Positions 7,499-14,333 of a stretch of DNA of 18,288 nt are shown here, in pieces (position 1 is the first letter of the stretch; every line of letters starts with the position of its first letter). The stretch covers positions 1 through 18,288 of the forward strand of contig JBKPCR010000508.1 in assembly GCA_046727435.1 (NCBI GenBank), read 5' to 3'. A model generated the notes under the pieces. It saw nothing but the letters and a program-made list of their open reading frames with translations, ran no database searches and was not told the DNA's origin. Both the position numbers and the translations under genes were made by a program. This DNA is from CAVPRW01 sp046727435 [NCBI: bacterium] (GTDB lineage: Bacteria > Tectomicrobia > Entotheonellia > J063).

Positions 7499-8758
7499 AT
7501 GAGAATGAGCCACTACTGGCGTATCGCGATAGTCGTGTCCAGCATATTTCTGGGAATGTTCCTTGTTAGTCCACCCCCAAGCCGCGCGGATGTCACGCCC
7601 GGGGGAGAAGAGCACGAGGAGGAAGAGGGGGGCGCTCACATCCATGTGCCGGCGCCGCTCGAATATGCCGACATGCACGTCCCGCCCAGCGCCTGGACGG
7701 ACCCTGCGATGATCGCGCGCGGTAAGGAGATCTATACCGCCAACTGCGCCGTCTGCCATGGCGACGAGGGGGATGGCAAGGGCCCTGCGGGCGTGGCGCT
7801 GCCGTTGAAACCGTCCGACATGCGCGACCAGGCCGCCCTGGCCGAAATGCGGGACAACTTCTGGTATTGGCGAGTGAGCGAGGGCGGTCTGGTCGAGCCC
7901 TTCAAGTCCAAAGGCTCGGCGATGCCGCCATTTAAGGATGCGCTCTCGGTCGAGGACCGCTGGGCTGTCATGGCCTATCAGCACACCTTCTCGGGCCATC
8001 AAGGCCAGCACGTGCCTTGGGAGCACCCGCAGATGGTTCAGGTGGGACGCGACATCTTTTCCATGTCGTGCGTAGCCTGTCACGGCGACTATGGCCGCGG
8101 GGATGGCACAGTCGGTTCGACGCTCTCCCCCCGGCGGGCGCCGCAGCCGCGGAACTTTACCAGCAGCGAGTTCAAGTTCCGTTCAACGCCGAGCGGCGAA
8201 TTACCGACCACCGCCGACCTCTTCCGGACCGTGACCGAGGGCGTTCGCGGCAGTGGAGGTCCTCTGACCTTCGGTCTGCACGGCTATCGGATCATGCCGA
8301 GCTTCCGCTACATGCCGGAGGCGCAACGGCTGGAGCTCATCGAATTCGTGAAGAGCCTGAACCCGGCCTTCTGGGAGCACCGTGACCTCAAGACCGTGGC
8401 GATCCCGCCAGTGCCACCGCGGACGCCGGAGCGGCTGGCGAGTGGGCGGCAACTCTACATGGATGCTGAGTGTTGGCAGTGCCATGGCGAGAGCGGCCGT
8501 GGCGACGGGCCTTCGGCACCGACGTTGAAAGATAACACCGAGATGCCGATCACGCCCACCGACCTGACGAGCCCGGCTCGCTTTAAGAACGGTGCCGCCC
8601 CCCAGGATCTCTACCGCACCCTGATGACTGGCCTGGCCGGCACGCCGATGCCGTCGTATGCCGACTCACTTGAGCCCGAGCAAGCGTGGGATCTAGTGTT
8701 CTATGTGCTGTCCCTCTCTGAAAACGGCCAGCGTGCTACTACCGCCGCGGGACGCTGA
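7499..8758 (+). CDS. Triheme c-type cytochrome, periplasmic
   Basis: Protein of 419 residues with a signal peptide (about 1-30), an acidic and His-bearing linker (EEHEEEEGGAHIHV), then three cytochrome c modules with CAVCH (83-87), CVACH (191-195) and CWQCH (325-329). Each heme site sits in a class I-like setting (GDGKGPAG, GRGDGTVG, GRGDGPSA after the motif), and candidate Met ligands follow (SAMPPF, RIMPSF, TPMPSY). It probably passes electrons between the upstream outer-membrane cytochrome-porin and inner-membrane carriers. The ATG at 7499 has GGGGAGAG upstream; a second ATG at 7505 is possible. It is 16 bases after the porin gene, so translation of the pair is likely linked. The multi-module form may have arisen by internal duplication. 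Confidence 0.92.
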   Translation: MRMSHYWRIAIVVSSIFLGMFLVSPPPSRADVTPGGEEHEEEEGGAHIHVPAPLEYADMHVPPSAWTDPAMIARGKEIYTANCAVCHGDEGDGKGPAGVALPLKPSDMRDQAALAEMRDNFWYWRVSEGGLVEPFKSKGSAMPPFKDALSVEDRWAVMAYQHTFSGHQGQHVPWEHPQMVQVGRDIFSMSCVACHGDYGRGDGTVGSTLSPRRAPQPRNFTSSEFKFRSTPSGELPTTADLFRTVTEGVRGSGGPLTFGLHGYRIMPSFRYMPEAQRLELIEFVKSLNPAFWEHRDLKTVAIPPVPPRTPERLASGRQLYMDAECWQCHGESGRGDGPSAPTLKDNTEMPITPTDLTSPARFKNGAAPQDLYRTLMTGLAGTPMPSYADSLEPEQAWDLVFYVLSLSENGQRATTAAGR

Positions 8759-8801
8759 AGCTATTGTATTTTCGTGAACGACATATTGATGGAGGACATT
8801 C

Positions 8802-9146
8802 ATGAACCACATCGTGGCATTGCTGATCAGTGGCCTAATTGGGATGAGCATGGCGTTTGCCGATGAGGCGCCGATCTCTGGAACTGTCAAAACTATCGAT
8901 CCAGTCGCCCAAACGGTGACGCTTGAGACGACCGCCAAAGGCAAGACGCGCGAGGTCACGGTTGACATCAAGCCAGCGTCGCGGATTGTTCGGTTCACGC
9001 GTTCGGCGGAGCCGGGTAAGACCGGCTTCGTCGAGCAGACCGCCACCCTGGCCGATCTCAAGCCGGGCTGGGTCGTGAGCGTCACAAGCAAACATGAAGG
9101 GGGACGTGAAGTGGCGGAGATCGTCAAGGTGGTGCTCGAACGATGA
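8802..9146 (+). CDS. Small periplasmic beta-rich protein, function unknown
   Basis: Protein of 114 residues with a signal peptide (about 1-20, ending AFADEA). The mature part reads ISGTVKTIDPVAQTVTLET, then VDIKPASRIVRF, LADLKPGWVVSVTS and EIVKVVL, a pattern of short strands like the OB-type DUF5666 group of exported proteins. No cysteine is present in the mature part, so it binds no covalent heme. GGAGG lies about six bases before the ATG. Its stop overlaps the start of the next cytochrome (ATGA), which shows translational coupling and a shared role in the cytochrome operon. No function can be assigned. Confidence 0.75.
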   Translation: MNHIVALLISGLIGMSMAFADEAPISGTVKTIDPVAQTVTLETTAKGKTREVTVDIKPASRIVRFTRSAEPGKTGFVEQTATLADLKPGWVVSVTSKHEGGREVAEIVKVVLER

Positions 9147-9694
9147 GCTCGCATTCCTATCGATGCCTTCTCGCCGGTGTGGTCCTTGGCTCGCTTCTGG
9201 GGGCGACTGTGCTGTCGATCCAGGCGCAACACACCGGCGGCAGGGAGCATGGTCGCCAAGACCCGCCACAGAAGGGGACAGAGCATGCTGAGCACGGCAC
9301 GCCGGAGGGCTGGAAGTTCACCTGGCCGCAGGGAAATCCGGTCAAGGGGCGCGAGGTGTTCATGAAGCTGGAGTGTTATAGCTGCCATGAAGTGAAAGGA
9401 GAGAGGTTTCCAGTGCCCAGTGACATGATCGGGCCGGAGCTATCGATGATGGCGCCTCTGCACGATGCGGAATATTTCGCTGAGGCGATCATTCACCCGA
9501 ACGCCGTGATCCAGAAGGGCAAGGGGTACGAGGCTGCGGACGGTTCCTCGAAGATGCCCTCGTACAACGACTTGGTCACGGTGCAGGAGGTGATCAACTT
9601 GGTTGCCTATCTGAAGAGTCTAAAACCTACTGCCGATGCTCCGGCCGGCCACAGCGGCAGATCTGATTCCACCGGCGGCCACGACAGACATTGA
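9143..9694 (+). CDS. Monoheme cytochrome c, periplasmic
   Basis: Protein of 183 residues: signal peptide (about 8-28), a His-rich linker (HTGGREHGRQ, TEHAEHG), then one class I-like cytochrome domain with CYSCH at residues 78-82, the helix-breaking GPEL, and a probable axial Met in SKMPSYND. The C-terminal helix VQEVINLVAYLKSL is typical of cytochrome c. The tail is again His-rich (AGHSGRS, GGHDRH), which could bind metal. Its start overlaps the previous stop (ATGA). It probably serves as an electron shuttle in the same chain as the triheme cytochrome and the cytochrome-porin. Confidence 0.9.
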   Translation: MSSHSYRCLLAGVVLGSLLGATVLSIQAQHTGGREHGRQDPPQKGTEHAEHGTPEGWKFTWPQGNPVKGREVFMKLECYSCHEVKGERFPVPSDMIGPELSMMAPLHDAEYFAEAIIHPNAVIQKGKGYEAADGSSKMPSYNDLVTVQEVINLVAYLKSLKPTADAPAGHSGRSDSTGGHDRH

Positions 9695-9798
9695 GACGAG
9701 CTAGTGGCGTGTGCCCATTTGTCTGCCATCTCAGGCCCTCCACTGCAACTAGGGCAAGGCGTGGCCGACCGCCAAGAGCATGACAGGAGCACAACATA

Positions 9799-10215
9799 AT
9801 GCTGAAGGCCAAGTGGGTGCTGTCCATCGGTGGGATCGCGGTTCTCGTGACGATCGGCCTCTTGTGGCTCACAGGGACTCTGAGTTTTCAGCGTGAGCCG
9901 CCTTCTGGACAGCCCTTCACCAGCAAACCGGTCCCAGCGGAATTTGCCAGCGGAGAAACCCTGTTTAGGCTCCATTGCTCGATATGCCATGGGCCAGCAG
10001 GTGTTGGTACAGACCAAGGGCCATCGCTGCTCTGGAGAGTCTACGCACCGAGCCATCATAGCGACGCGAGCTTCTACCTGGCCGTGAAACAAGGGGTCCG
10101 CGCGCACCACTGGCTGTTCGGCAACATGTCTGCTTTGCCTCACATCACCGAGGACGAGGTGAGCCAGATCATCCCCTATGTCCGGTGGCTGCAGCAGCAG
10201 GCCGGAGTCCGCTAG
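9799..10215 (+). CDS. Membrane-anchored monoheme cytochrome c
   Basis: Protein of 138 residues: one N-terminal membrane segment (about 7-24), a short linker, then a compact cytochrome c domain with CSICH at residues 60-64 in GETLFRLHCSICHGPAGVG. The second half reads FYLAVKQGVRAHHW, NMSALPHITEDEV and YVRWLQQQAGVR; the NM Met is a candidate axial ligand. The start has AGGAG about nine bases upstream. A decayed copy of its 3' half lies at 3633-3800, so this gene type was duplicated here. It precedes the TlpA-like TGA-containing gene, paralleling the TlpA-then-cytochrome mix in block 1. Confidence 0.9.
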   Translation: MLKAKWVLSIGGIAVLVTIGLLWLTGTLSFQREPPSGQPFTSKPVPAEFASGETLFRLHCSICHGPAGVGTDQGPSLLWRVYAPSHHSDASFYLAVKQGVRAHHWLFGNMSALPHITEDEVSQIIPYVRWLQQQAGVR

Positions 10216-10355
10216 CAAGCTTGGAGGGCCGATGAGACGGCGGATCATGGTGAGAAGACACAACCAACTCAAAAACGCCTCGGCAAAACGTATCGAAGCG
10301 CAGCACTACACGTCCTCACACTTCGTTATGGGGTGTGACGACTGAGAGGATGGAG

Positions 10356-10931
10356 ATGAATTGGTTGAAAAATCATAGGCCGCAGGGAGTGCTTGGTGTG
10401 GCGATGCTTGCCCTCGCCCTGGTGGGAGGGATGAGTCAGTGGGGACTCCTGCATGTGGCCTCGCTTCAGGAGTCCATGACGGCTCTGGGGCTTACTGCCA
10501 TCCCAGTCGATTTTGCCGCTCCGGAGCTGCGCCTCGCAGATGTGCAAGGTACGCTGGTGAACTTGCAAGAATATCGGGGTAAGGTTGTTATGCTGTATTT
10601 TTGGACGACGTGGTGACCATATTGTACGAAGGAGTTACCTTCGATTAATGGACTGTCCCGGGCCTTACAAGATCAGGGGTTCGTCGTGCTCAGCGTGAAC
10701 CTCCGTGAACCAAAGGAGGTCGTCGAAAAAGCGACTCGCGAGCGGGGTTATACGTTTCCCGTGCTCCTCGACAGCACGGCGGAGGTAGCTCAACAGTATC
10801 AAGTCCGTGCAACCCCAACCGTCTACCTGATCGATCGCAGCGGCATGCTGGTGGCGTCGGCTGTCGGAGCGCGTCCGTGGGATAGTCAGCAGGGCAGAAG
10901 CGTTTTGCAAGAGCTGTTGGTCGTCAAATAA
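10356..10931 (+). CDS. TlpA-like thioredoxin-fold protein, candidate selenoprotein (UxxC) read through TGA
   Basis: If the TGA at 10614-10616 is read as selenocysteine, the gene gives 191 residues: membrane anchor (about 9-30), then APELRLADVQGTLVNLQEYRG, YFWTTW, residue 87 = TGA, P, Y, Cys90, TKELPS, GFVVLSVNLREP, FPVLLDSTAEV and the cis-proline loop ATPTVYLID (Pro154). The TGA occupies exactly the first cysteine of the WCxxC active site; the Cys paralogue at 2759 has FWATWCPPCRAEMPS there. No other lesion is seen before the TAA at 10929. A SECIS-like hairpin starts directly after the TGA. Start chosen: ATG 10356 with GAGAGG six bases upstream (ATG 10350 and GTG 10335 also in frame). Ending at the TGA would give an 86-residue piece without the active site. 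The alternative is a Cys-to-stop mutation or base error in a pseudogene. The role would be thiol redox chemistry in the periplasm. Confidence 0.6.
10614..10651 (+). promoter_or_regulatory. SECIS-like hairpin directly after in-frame TGA
   Basis: After TGA (10614-10616), CCA (10617-10619) pairs with TGG (10649-10651), TTG (10622-10624) pairs with TAA after one G-U (10646-10648), and CGAAGG (10627-10632) pairs with CCTTCG (10638-10643), leaving the apical loop AGTTA (10633-10637). The loop is 16 bases from the TGA and has G as its second base. Published bacterial SECIS patterns ask for a G in the first two loop bases and a UGA-to-loop distance of about 16-37, so this fits at the short edge. It lies within coding sequence, as bacterial SECIS elements do. 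Confidence 0.5.
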
Positions 10932-11098
10932 CCGTTTACACGACGAGGCAACGTTGTGGACATGGTGTTCTGCTTTCCCCTCCATGTCAAGTGTTCAGAT
11001 CTCTTGTACCTCTTGAAACGGACGCCCGCAAGTCTTCAAAGGTTCCTCTGACGTGGTACTGCAGAGCCAGCGATCTGAGAGCAGCCAGAAGGCGTCCA

Positions 11099-11500
11099 AT
11101 GGATCTGATCACGCATGGGCTTGCAGGAGCGTTGGAGGCCCAGGCCGGCTTTGCCCATCGCATCGGACAGACGTCCACGATCGCCGTGGTAGCAGGCGCC
11201 ATGCTCCCTGACGTCGATGTGGTCATGGGGTTGGTGGACCAGCTCGCAGTGGTCCCCTACCACCGTGGACTGACGCATTCATTAGGGAGTGCCTTGCTGC
11301 TGGTCTTCCGGCCCACCCTCGAAGCTGTGGGGCCGGAGCGGATCATCTTCGGGACCGATTCCAGCCACTTTCCTCGGGGCTTGCGGCAGGAAATTCTGGG
11401 AGAACAGGTGGGCATTCTTAAGGCCCTCAGGGTGTCGAAGGAGGACGCACAGCTCATCCTAGGAGGGAATATCTCCAGACACCTGCGGTTGAATTGGTAA
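11099..11500 (+). pseudogene. Chimera of a DUF457-type hydrolase start and an amidohydrolase end
   Basis: A single open frame of 133 residues joins two unrelated families. Residues 1-69 match the start of the YdjM/DUF457 membrane-bound metal-dependent hydrolases: MDLITHGLAGAL, LPDVDVV and HRGLTHS, with His6, Asp38, Asp40, His55 and His60 as expected metal ligands. From about residue 71 (near 11305) it becomes the end of an amidohydrolase TIM barrel of the TatD/amidohydrolase-2 type: PERIIFGTDSSHFPRG and later AQLILGGNISRHL. The transmembrane body of the first and the N-terminal barrel of the second are missing. AAGG six bases before the ATG could still allow translation. I infer an in-frame deletion fusing two neighbouring genes, most likely non-functional; an artefactual join in assembly is possible. 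Confidence 0.7.
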
Positions 11501-11544
11501 GGAGCCGCGCAAACGTGAAATCCCAGGCTACGCAGTCCAGCGGT

Positions 11545-11575
11545 GCATTTTGTCCCAATGGTCGCATTTTGTCCC
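11545..11575. repeat. Direct repeat of GCATTTTGTCCC
   Basis: Two exact 12-base copies at 11545-11556 and 11564-11575, 19 bases start to start, that is about two helical turns. Such spacing suits two binding sites for one regulator on the same DNA face. It follows the chimeric gene and could equally be a chance or relic repeat. Confidence 0.45.
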
Positions 11576-11826
11576 TGGCATGGGCATACTCGCCCGAACA
11601 GCAGGCGTTCGCGCGTATACAAGCAAGGAAAGATGCAGGCAACAAGTAAATGCAGCATGACAAAACAAGATGTCAGATTTCTCAACACAAGCGCACACTT
11701 CGATGGCTCAGCACTTTTATGCGCCTGGGGTTAAATGCCCCACGGTGACAACGGACTATCAATTCCAGGCTGCGGAGGCGAGAAGTGCTCGCCAGCGCTA
11801 GGCCGGAATCACCTCCAGGAGCAACC

Positions 11827-11855
11827 TGCCACGGCATAGCGCTTGCTATGGGGCA
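11827..11855. promoter_or_regulatory. Inverted repeat overlapping a sigma-54-like GG-N10-GC
   Basis: CATAGC (11835-11840), loop GCTT, GCTATG (11845-11850) form a perfect six-base arm pair, flanked by TGCC (11827-11830) and GGCA (11852-11855). The same bases hold GG at 11833-11834 and GC at 11845-11846 with ten bases between, the core spacing of a sigma-54 promoter. Distance to the GTG at 12038 is about 190 bases. Either reading (operator or promoter) is tentative. Confidence 0.3.
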
Positions 11856-11974
11856 TAATCGCGGCCAGAAAGCAAGAAACCCTCCATGCAGGTTGTTCGC
11901 TCTGCATGGGAGTTCACATAATGGCATGGGAAATGCTTCTGAAACTGTGATAAGTGCATTCGATCTTGCGCCTC

Positions 11975-12037
11975 GGTGAAGGAGTGCTACATTAGGGGCT
12001 TCATTTATGTTACGTGTGGAATCAGGAGGACACGTCG
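11975..12037 (+). promoter_or_regulatory. Leader shared with the 5440 paralogue
   Basis: GGTGAAGG (11975-11982) and TTAGGG (11992-11997) followed by GCTT recur in the same order ahead of the gene at 5440, with a similar distance from TTAGGG to the GTG start (about 40 bases in both). AGGAGGA at 12024-12030 is the ribosome site. This indicates a common ancestral upstream region, possibly a shared promoter. Confidence 0.4.
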
Positions 12038-12394
12038 GTGCGAAAGCGGCGTGGATCATGGTTAACTTTCACTTGGTGTGTCTGTATCATCTTCGTCGGG
12101 GGAGCCGCGTCGCTGACCTGCCTGAGCCATCCTGATACCCACGTCGGGGCGCACCCCTTGCTATGCATAGACCCCAGCAATCCAGTAGTGCAGGGCGATA
12201 GCAGCTCTATACTCCTCGCTGAAGGTCGAAAGTTACGATCCCCCTCCAAAATTCTCACCGCTGTCGTTCATCCTACGGCTCTAGGTACGTGCATCGCGTC
12301 GATCCTTGATGTGCCAGCCTATGAGCTCTCCTGGTCACAGGAGGGCATTCTATCGCGCACTCCTGTATCCTTCCAGCCGGTTCTCCGGCTATGA
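12038..12394 (+). CDS. Small exported Cys/His protein, CxSHPDTH family, paralogue 2
   Basis: Function unknown. Protein of 118 residues that aligns without a gap to the one at 5440: MRK start, Ser-Trp at 7-8, hydrophobic export segment (about 9-28), CLSHPDTH, then HPLLCIDPSNPVVQGD, and the ending SFQPVLRL. Conserved residues cluster in the Cys/His part and the last five residues, with the remainder diverged, which points to selection on those parts. The start is GTG 12038 with AGGAGGA seven bases upstream; GTG 12014 is in frame but has no ribosome site. Conserved Cys and His after a signal suggest a metal-linked role outside the cytoplasm. It opens block 3, ahead of the SHOCT and Met-rich genes, as its paralogue opens the cytochrome block. 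Confidence 0.72.
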   Translation: MRKRRGSWLTFTWCVCIIFVGGAASLTCLSHPDTHVGAHPLLCIDPSNPVVQGDSSSILLAEGRKLRSPSKILTAVVHPTALGTCIASILDVPAYELSWSQEGILSRTPVSFQPVLRL

Positions 12395-12599
12395 GCCCTT
12401 CACAGCCGTAATTTCACCACCGACTCGCAGTTCATCACCATCACCATTAGTTTAGGCACGTGTGTGTCGCAAGAGATGTGGCTCTGATTGCCATGGCGCT
12501 AAGGGGTGCTGTGTCAGAACCCATGGTCTGAAGAGGTAACGTCTCGAAACGCCTCGTTCCGCCCTAAACAGCTTTCGAAGCGGATTTGAGGGGGAGGCT

Positions 12600-12923
12600 A
12601 TGAAACACCTTGCAGGTCGCCTATTGAGCGTATTAGGTGGCATGAGCATGCCGGTGGGCGCGTGGGCGCAGGAGCGCCTGTACGACTTCTGGGGGATGCA
12701 TCCCATGTGGGGGATGTGGAGTGCGTGGGGGATTGGCATGATGTTCATGATGCTGGTGTTCTGGGGGCTCGTGATCGTGGGCCTAGTGCTGGGCTTGCGT
12801 TGGCTTGTGACTCAGGGCCGCGAGTCCCGGTCTGACACCGCATTGGACATCTTGCGTCAGCGTTATGCCCGTGGCGAGATCGACAAGGAGGAGTTCGAGG
12901 CCAGGAAGCGGGATCTTAGCTAG
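12600..12923 (+). CDS. SHOCT-domain membrane protein
   Basis: Protein of 107 residues: signal-like start (about 1-23, ending AWA), a Trp/Met-rich stretch (FWGMHPMWGMWSAWG), a membrane helix at about 45-67, and a C-terminal SHOCT motif, ALDILRQRYARGEIDKEEFE. Such small SHOCT proteins are common beside copper and heavy-metal genes; their function is not defined. Met and His in the extracytoplasmic part could bind Cu(I). GGGGGAGG lies a few bases before the ATG. The next gene starts 38 bases later. Confidence 0.85.
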   Translation: MKHLAGRLLSVLGGMSMPVGAWAQERLYDFWGMHPMWGMWSAWGIGMMFMMLVFWGLVIVGLVLGLRWLVTQGRESRSDTALDILRQRYARGEIDKEEFEARKRDLS

Positions 12924-12961
12924 GGCACAGTCGAGAAGGATACGAAAGGAGGGAATCCGTT

Positions 12962-14050
12962 ATGAAACACGTCCCGTATGAAACGATGGTTACCCTTAGC
13001 TTGATGCTCATCCTGAGTACGGTTATCCCTGCGCAAAGCGGAATGATGGGTCAAAGGCCAATGGGCCAGTCTGAGGGAACGGCGGAATCATCGCCTGGAG
13101 GGATGATGGGCATGATGGGCCAGGGCGGCCGGGGAATGATGGGCGGCGGGAGGCAGGGCATGGCGGCGGGGATGGGAATGCCTCAGCCCAGTCAACTGGT
13201 GCGCATGCTAAAGGCAGAACTAGGGCTGTCGGATGAACAGGCGAAGCAGCTGACGCAGATCTTCTCCCAAGCGACGAAGGCCGGCATCAAGCAGCGCGCG
13301 GACATACGCATCGCGGAGCTAGAGTTAAGGGAGCTGCTCGAGGCCGATCCGGTAGATATGGGTCAAGTCGAGGGCAAGTTGAAGGCCATCGAAGGGCTGC
13401 GCACCACACTCCGGCTCAGTTTGATCAAGGCCCATGAGCAAGCCAAAGGGGTACTGACGCCGGAACAGCGCCAGAAACTGGAGGGCCTGCACGACCGCCT
13501 AGCCGGGATGATGAGCCCAGGAATGATGGGCATGATGGAGATGATGGGCGAGGGGGGTGCAGGCGGTATGGGCGGCATGGGTATGATGGGGCCACAGATG
13601 ATGCGTGGCATGATGGGCGGAGGTATGGGGGGACAGCCGCAGAGTCCCCAGCAGATGGCAGGCAGTCCGCAAAAGCTGACCCAAGAGGACACGCAGGGGG
13701 CGGTAACGGTAAGCGTCACCCTGCTCACGCCGGACAAGCCCCGTGTGGACGGCAAGCTGGCGGTGCAGGTGAAGCTGGAGACCCATACCGTCAACCTCGA
13801 CCAGTATCAACTCGAAAAACTCGCCCTCCTCCGTGATGCTCAGGGTCGCGAGGTCCTAGCGCTAGGACTTGAGTCACCGAGTGGCGGCGGACACCATCGC
13901 GAGGGTGTGTTAACGTTCCCGGGGACTGACGCTGACGGCAAGCCTCTGCTGAGTCCCGACGCGAGAACCCTGACTCTCATCCTCCGTGGCATCGATGGGG
14001 TCGCGGAGCGGGTGTTCCGCTGGCAGTTACCCGCAGGGCCCCCTATGTAG
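12962..14050 (+). CDS. Met-rich Spy/CpxP-like periplasmic protein with extra C-terminal domain
   Basis: Protein of 362 residues. Signal peptide (about 1-25), a Met/Gly-rich region (GMMGMMGQGGRGMMGGG), then a helical segment of the Spy/CpxP metal-sensor or chaperone type with LGLSDEQAKQLTQIFSQ and LTPEQRQKLEGLHDRLAG, a second Met-rich region with repeated MMG, and a C-terminal beta domain of about 120 residues (THTVNLDQYQLEKLALLRD, GGGHHREGVLTFP, VFRWQLP) that I do not know by name. Met clusters of this kind bind Cu(I) or Ag(I); the GGGHH may add a site. Ribosome site AAGGAGGGA before the ATG. The likely role is copper binding or stress protection in the periplasm. Typical Spy proteins are about 160 residues, so the added domain is notable. 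Confidence 0.85.
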   Translation: MKHVPYETMVTLSLMLILSTVIPAQSGMMGQRPMGQSEGTAESSPGGMMGMMGQGGRGMMGGGRQGMAAGMGMPQPSQLVRMLKAELGLSDEQAKQLTQIFSQATKAGIKQRADIRIAELELRELLEADPVDMGQVEGKLKAIEGLRTTLRLSLIKAHEQAKGVLTPEQRQKLEGLHDRLAGMMSPGMMGMMEMMGEGGAGGMGGMGMMGPQMMRGMMGGGMGGQPQSPQQMAGSPQKLTQEDTQGAVTVSVTLLTPDKPRVDGKLAVQVKLETHTVNLDQYQLEKLALLRDAQGREVLALGLESPSGGGHHREGVLTFPGTDADGKPLLSPDARTLTLILRGIDGVAERVFRWQLPAGPPM

Positions 14051-14081
14051 ACACGCTGCCCGATAGAAGAAGGGAGGTCAC

Positions 14082-14333
14082 ATGACCACCAATCATCACG
14101 GTCAGGCAAGAAGCTGGCTTCGGTCGCGGACCGGAGTTGTACTACTCGCGTTTCTGGCTATTGCAGCGTTTTTCCTCATCACCGAGCACACCGCCCATGT
14201 CCTCGGTGTCCTGCCGTTTCTGCTGGTGCTGTTGTGCCCGTTGCTACATCTATTTCTGCATGGGAGGCACGGCGGCGGCCATGCCAGCCACGGTGAGAGC
14301 CGGCCCGGTCGTTCAGAAGGAGGGGAGCGATGA
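14082..14333 (+). CDS. DUF2933 small membrane protein
   Basis: Protein of 83 residues: cytoplasmic start, two hydrophobic segments (about 18-33 and 39-57), then CPLLHLFLHGRHGGGHASHG, the Cys/His-rich signature of DUF2933. This family has no set function but is often found with copper or mercury resistance genes. GAAGGGAGG precedes the ATG at 14082. Its stop overlaps the next start (ATGA at 14330), so the two are translated together. Confidence 0.85.
   Translation: MTTNHHGQARSWLRSRTGVVLLAFLAIAAFFLITEHTAHVLGVLPFLLVLLCPLLHLFLHGRHGGGHASHGESRPGRSEGGER

Larger units (their letters stand above)
11501..11974. other. Gene-free stretch with possible regulatory repeats
   Basis: No frame here gives a credible protein. 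The stretch carries a direct repeat (11545-11575) and an inverted repeat (11827-11855), described separately. It separates the decayed end of block 2 from the third block and probably contains the control region for the gene at 12038. Confidence 0.5.

Noticed and set aside
10614-10616. TGA as tryptophan or another reassigned sense codon
   Set aside because: TGA ends at least nine genes in this window, and the conserved residue at this position is Cys, not Trp.
10686-10931. Separate 81-codon gene after the TGA
   Set aside because: It is simply the second half of the TlpA fold, in the same frame as the part before the TGA, with no ribosome site of its own.
13363-13810. Pro/Ile- and His-rich minus-strand frames
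   Set aside because: Antisense images of the Met/Gly-rich repeats in the Spy-like gene.
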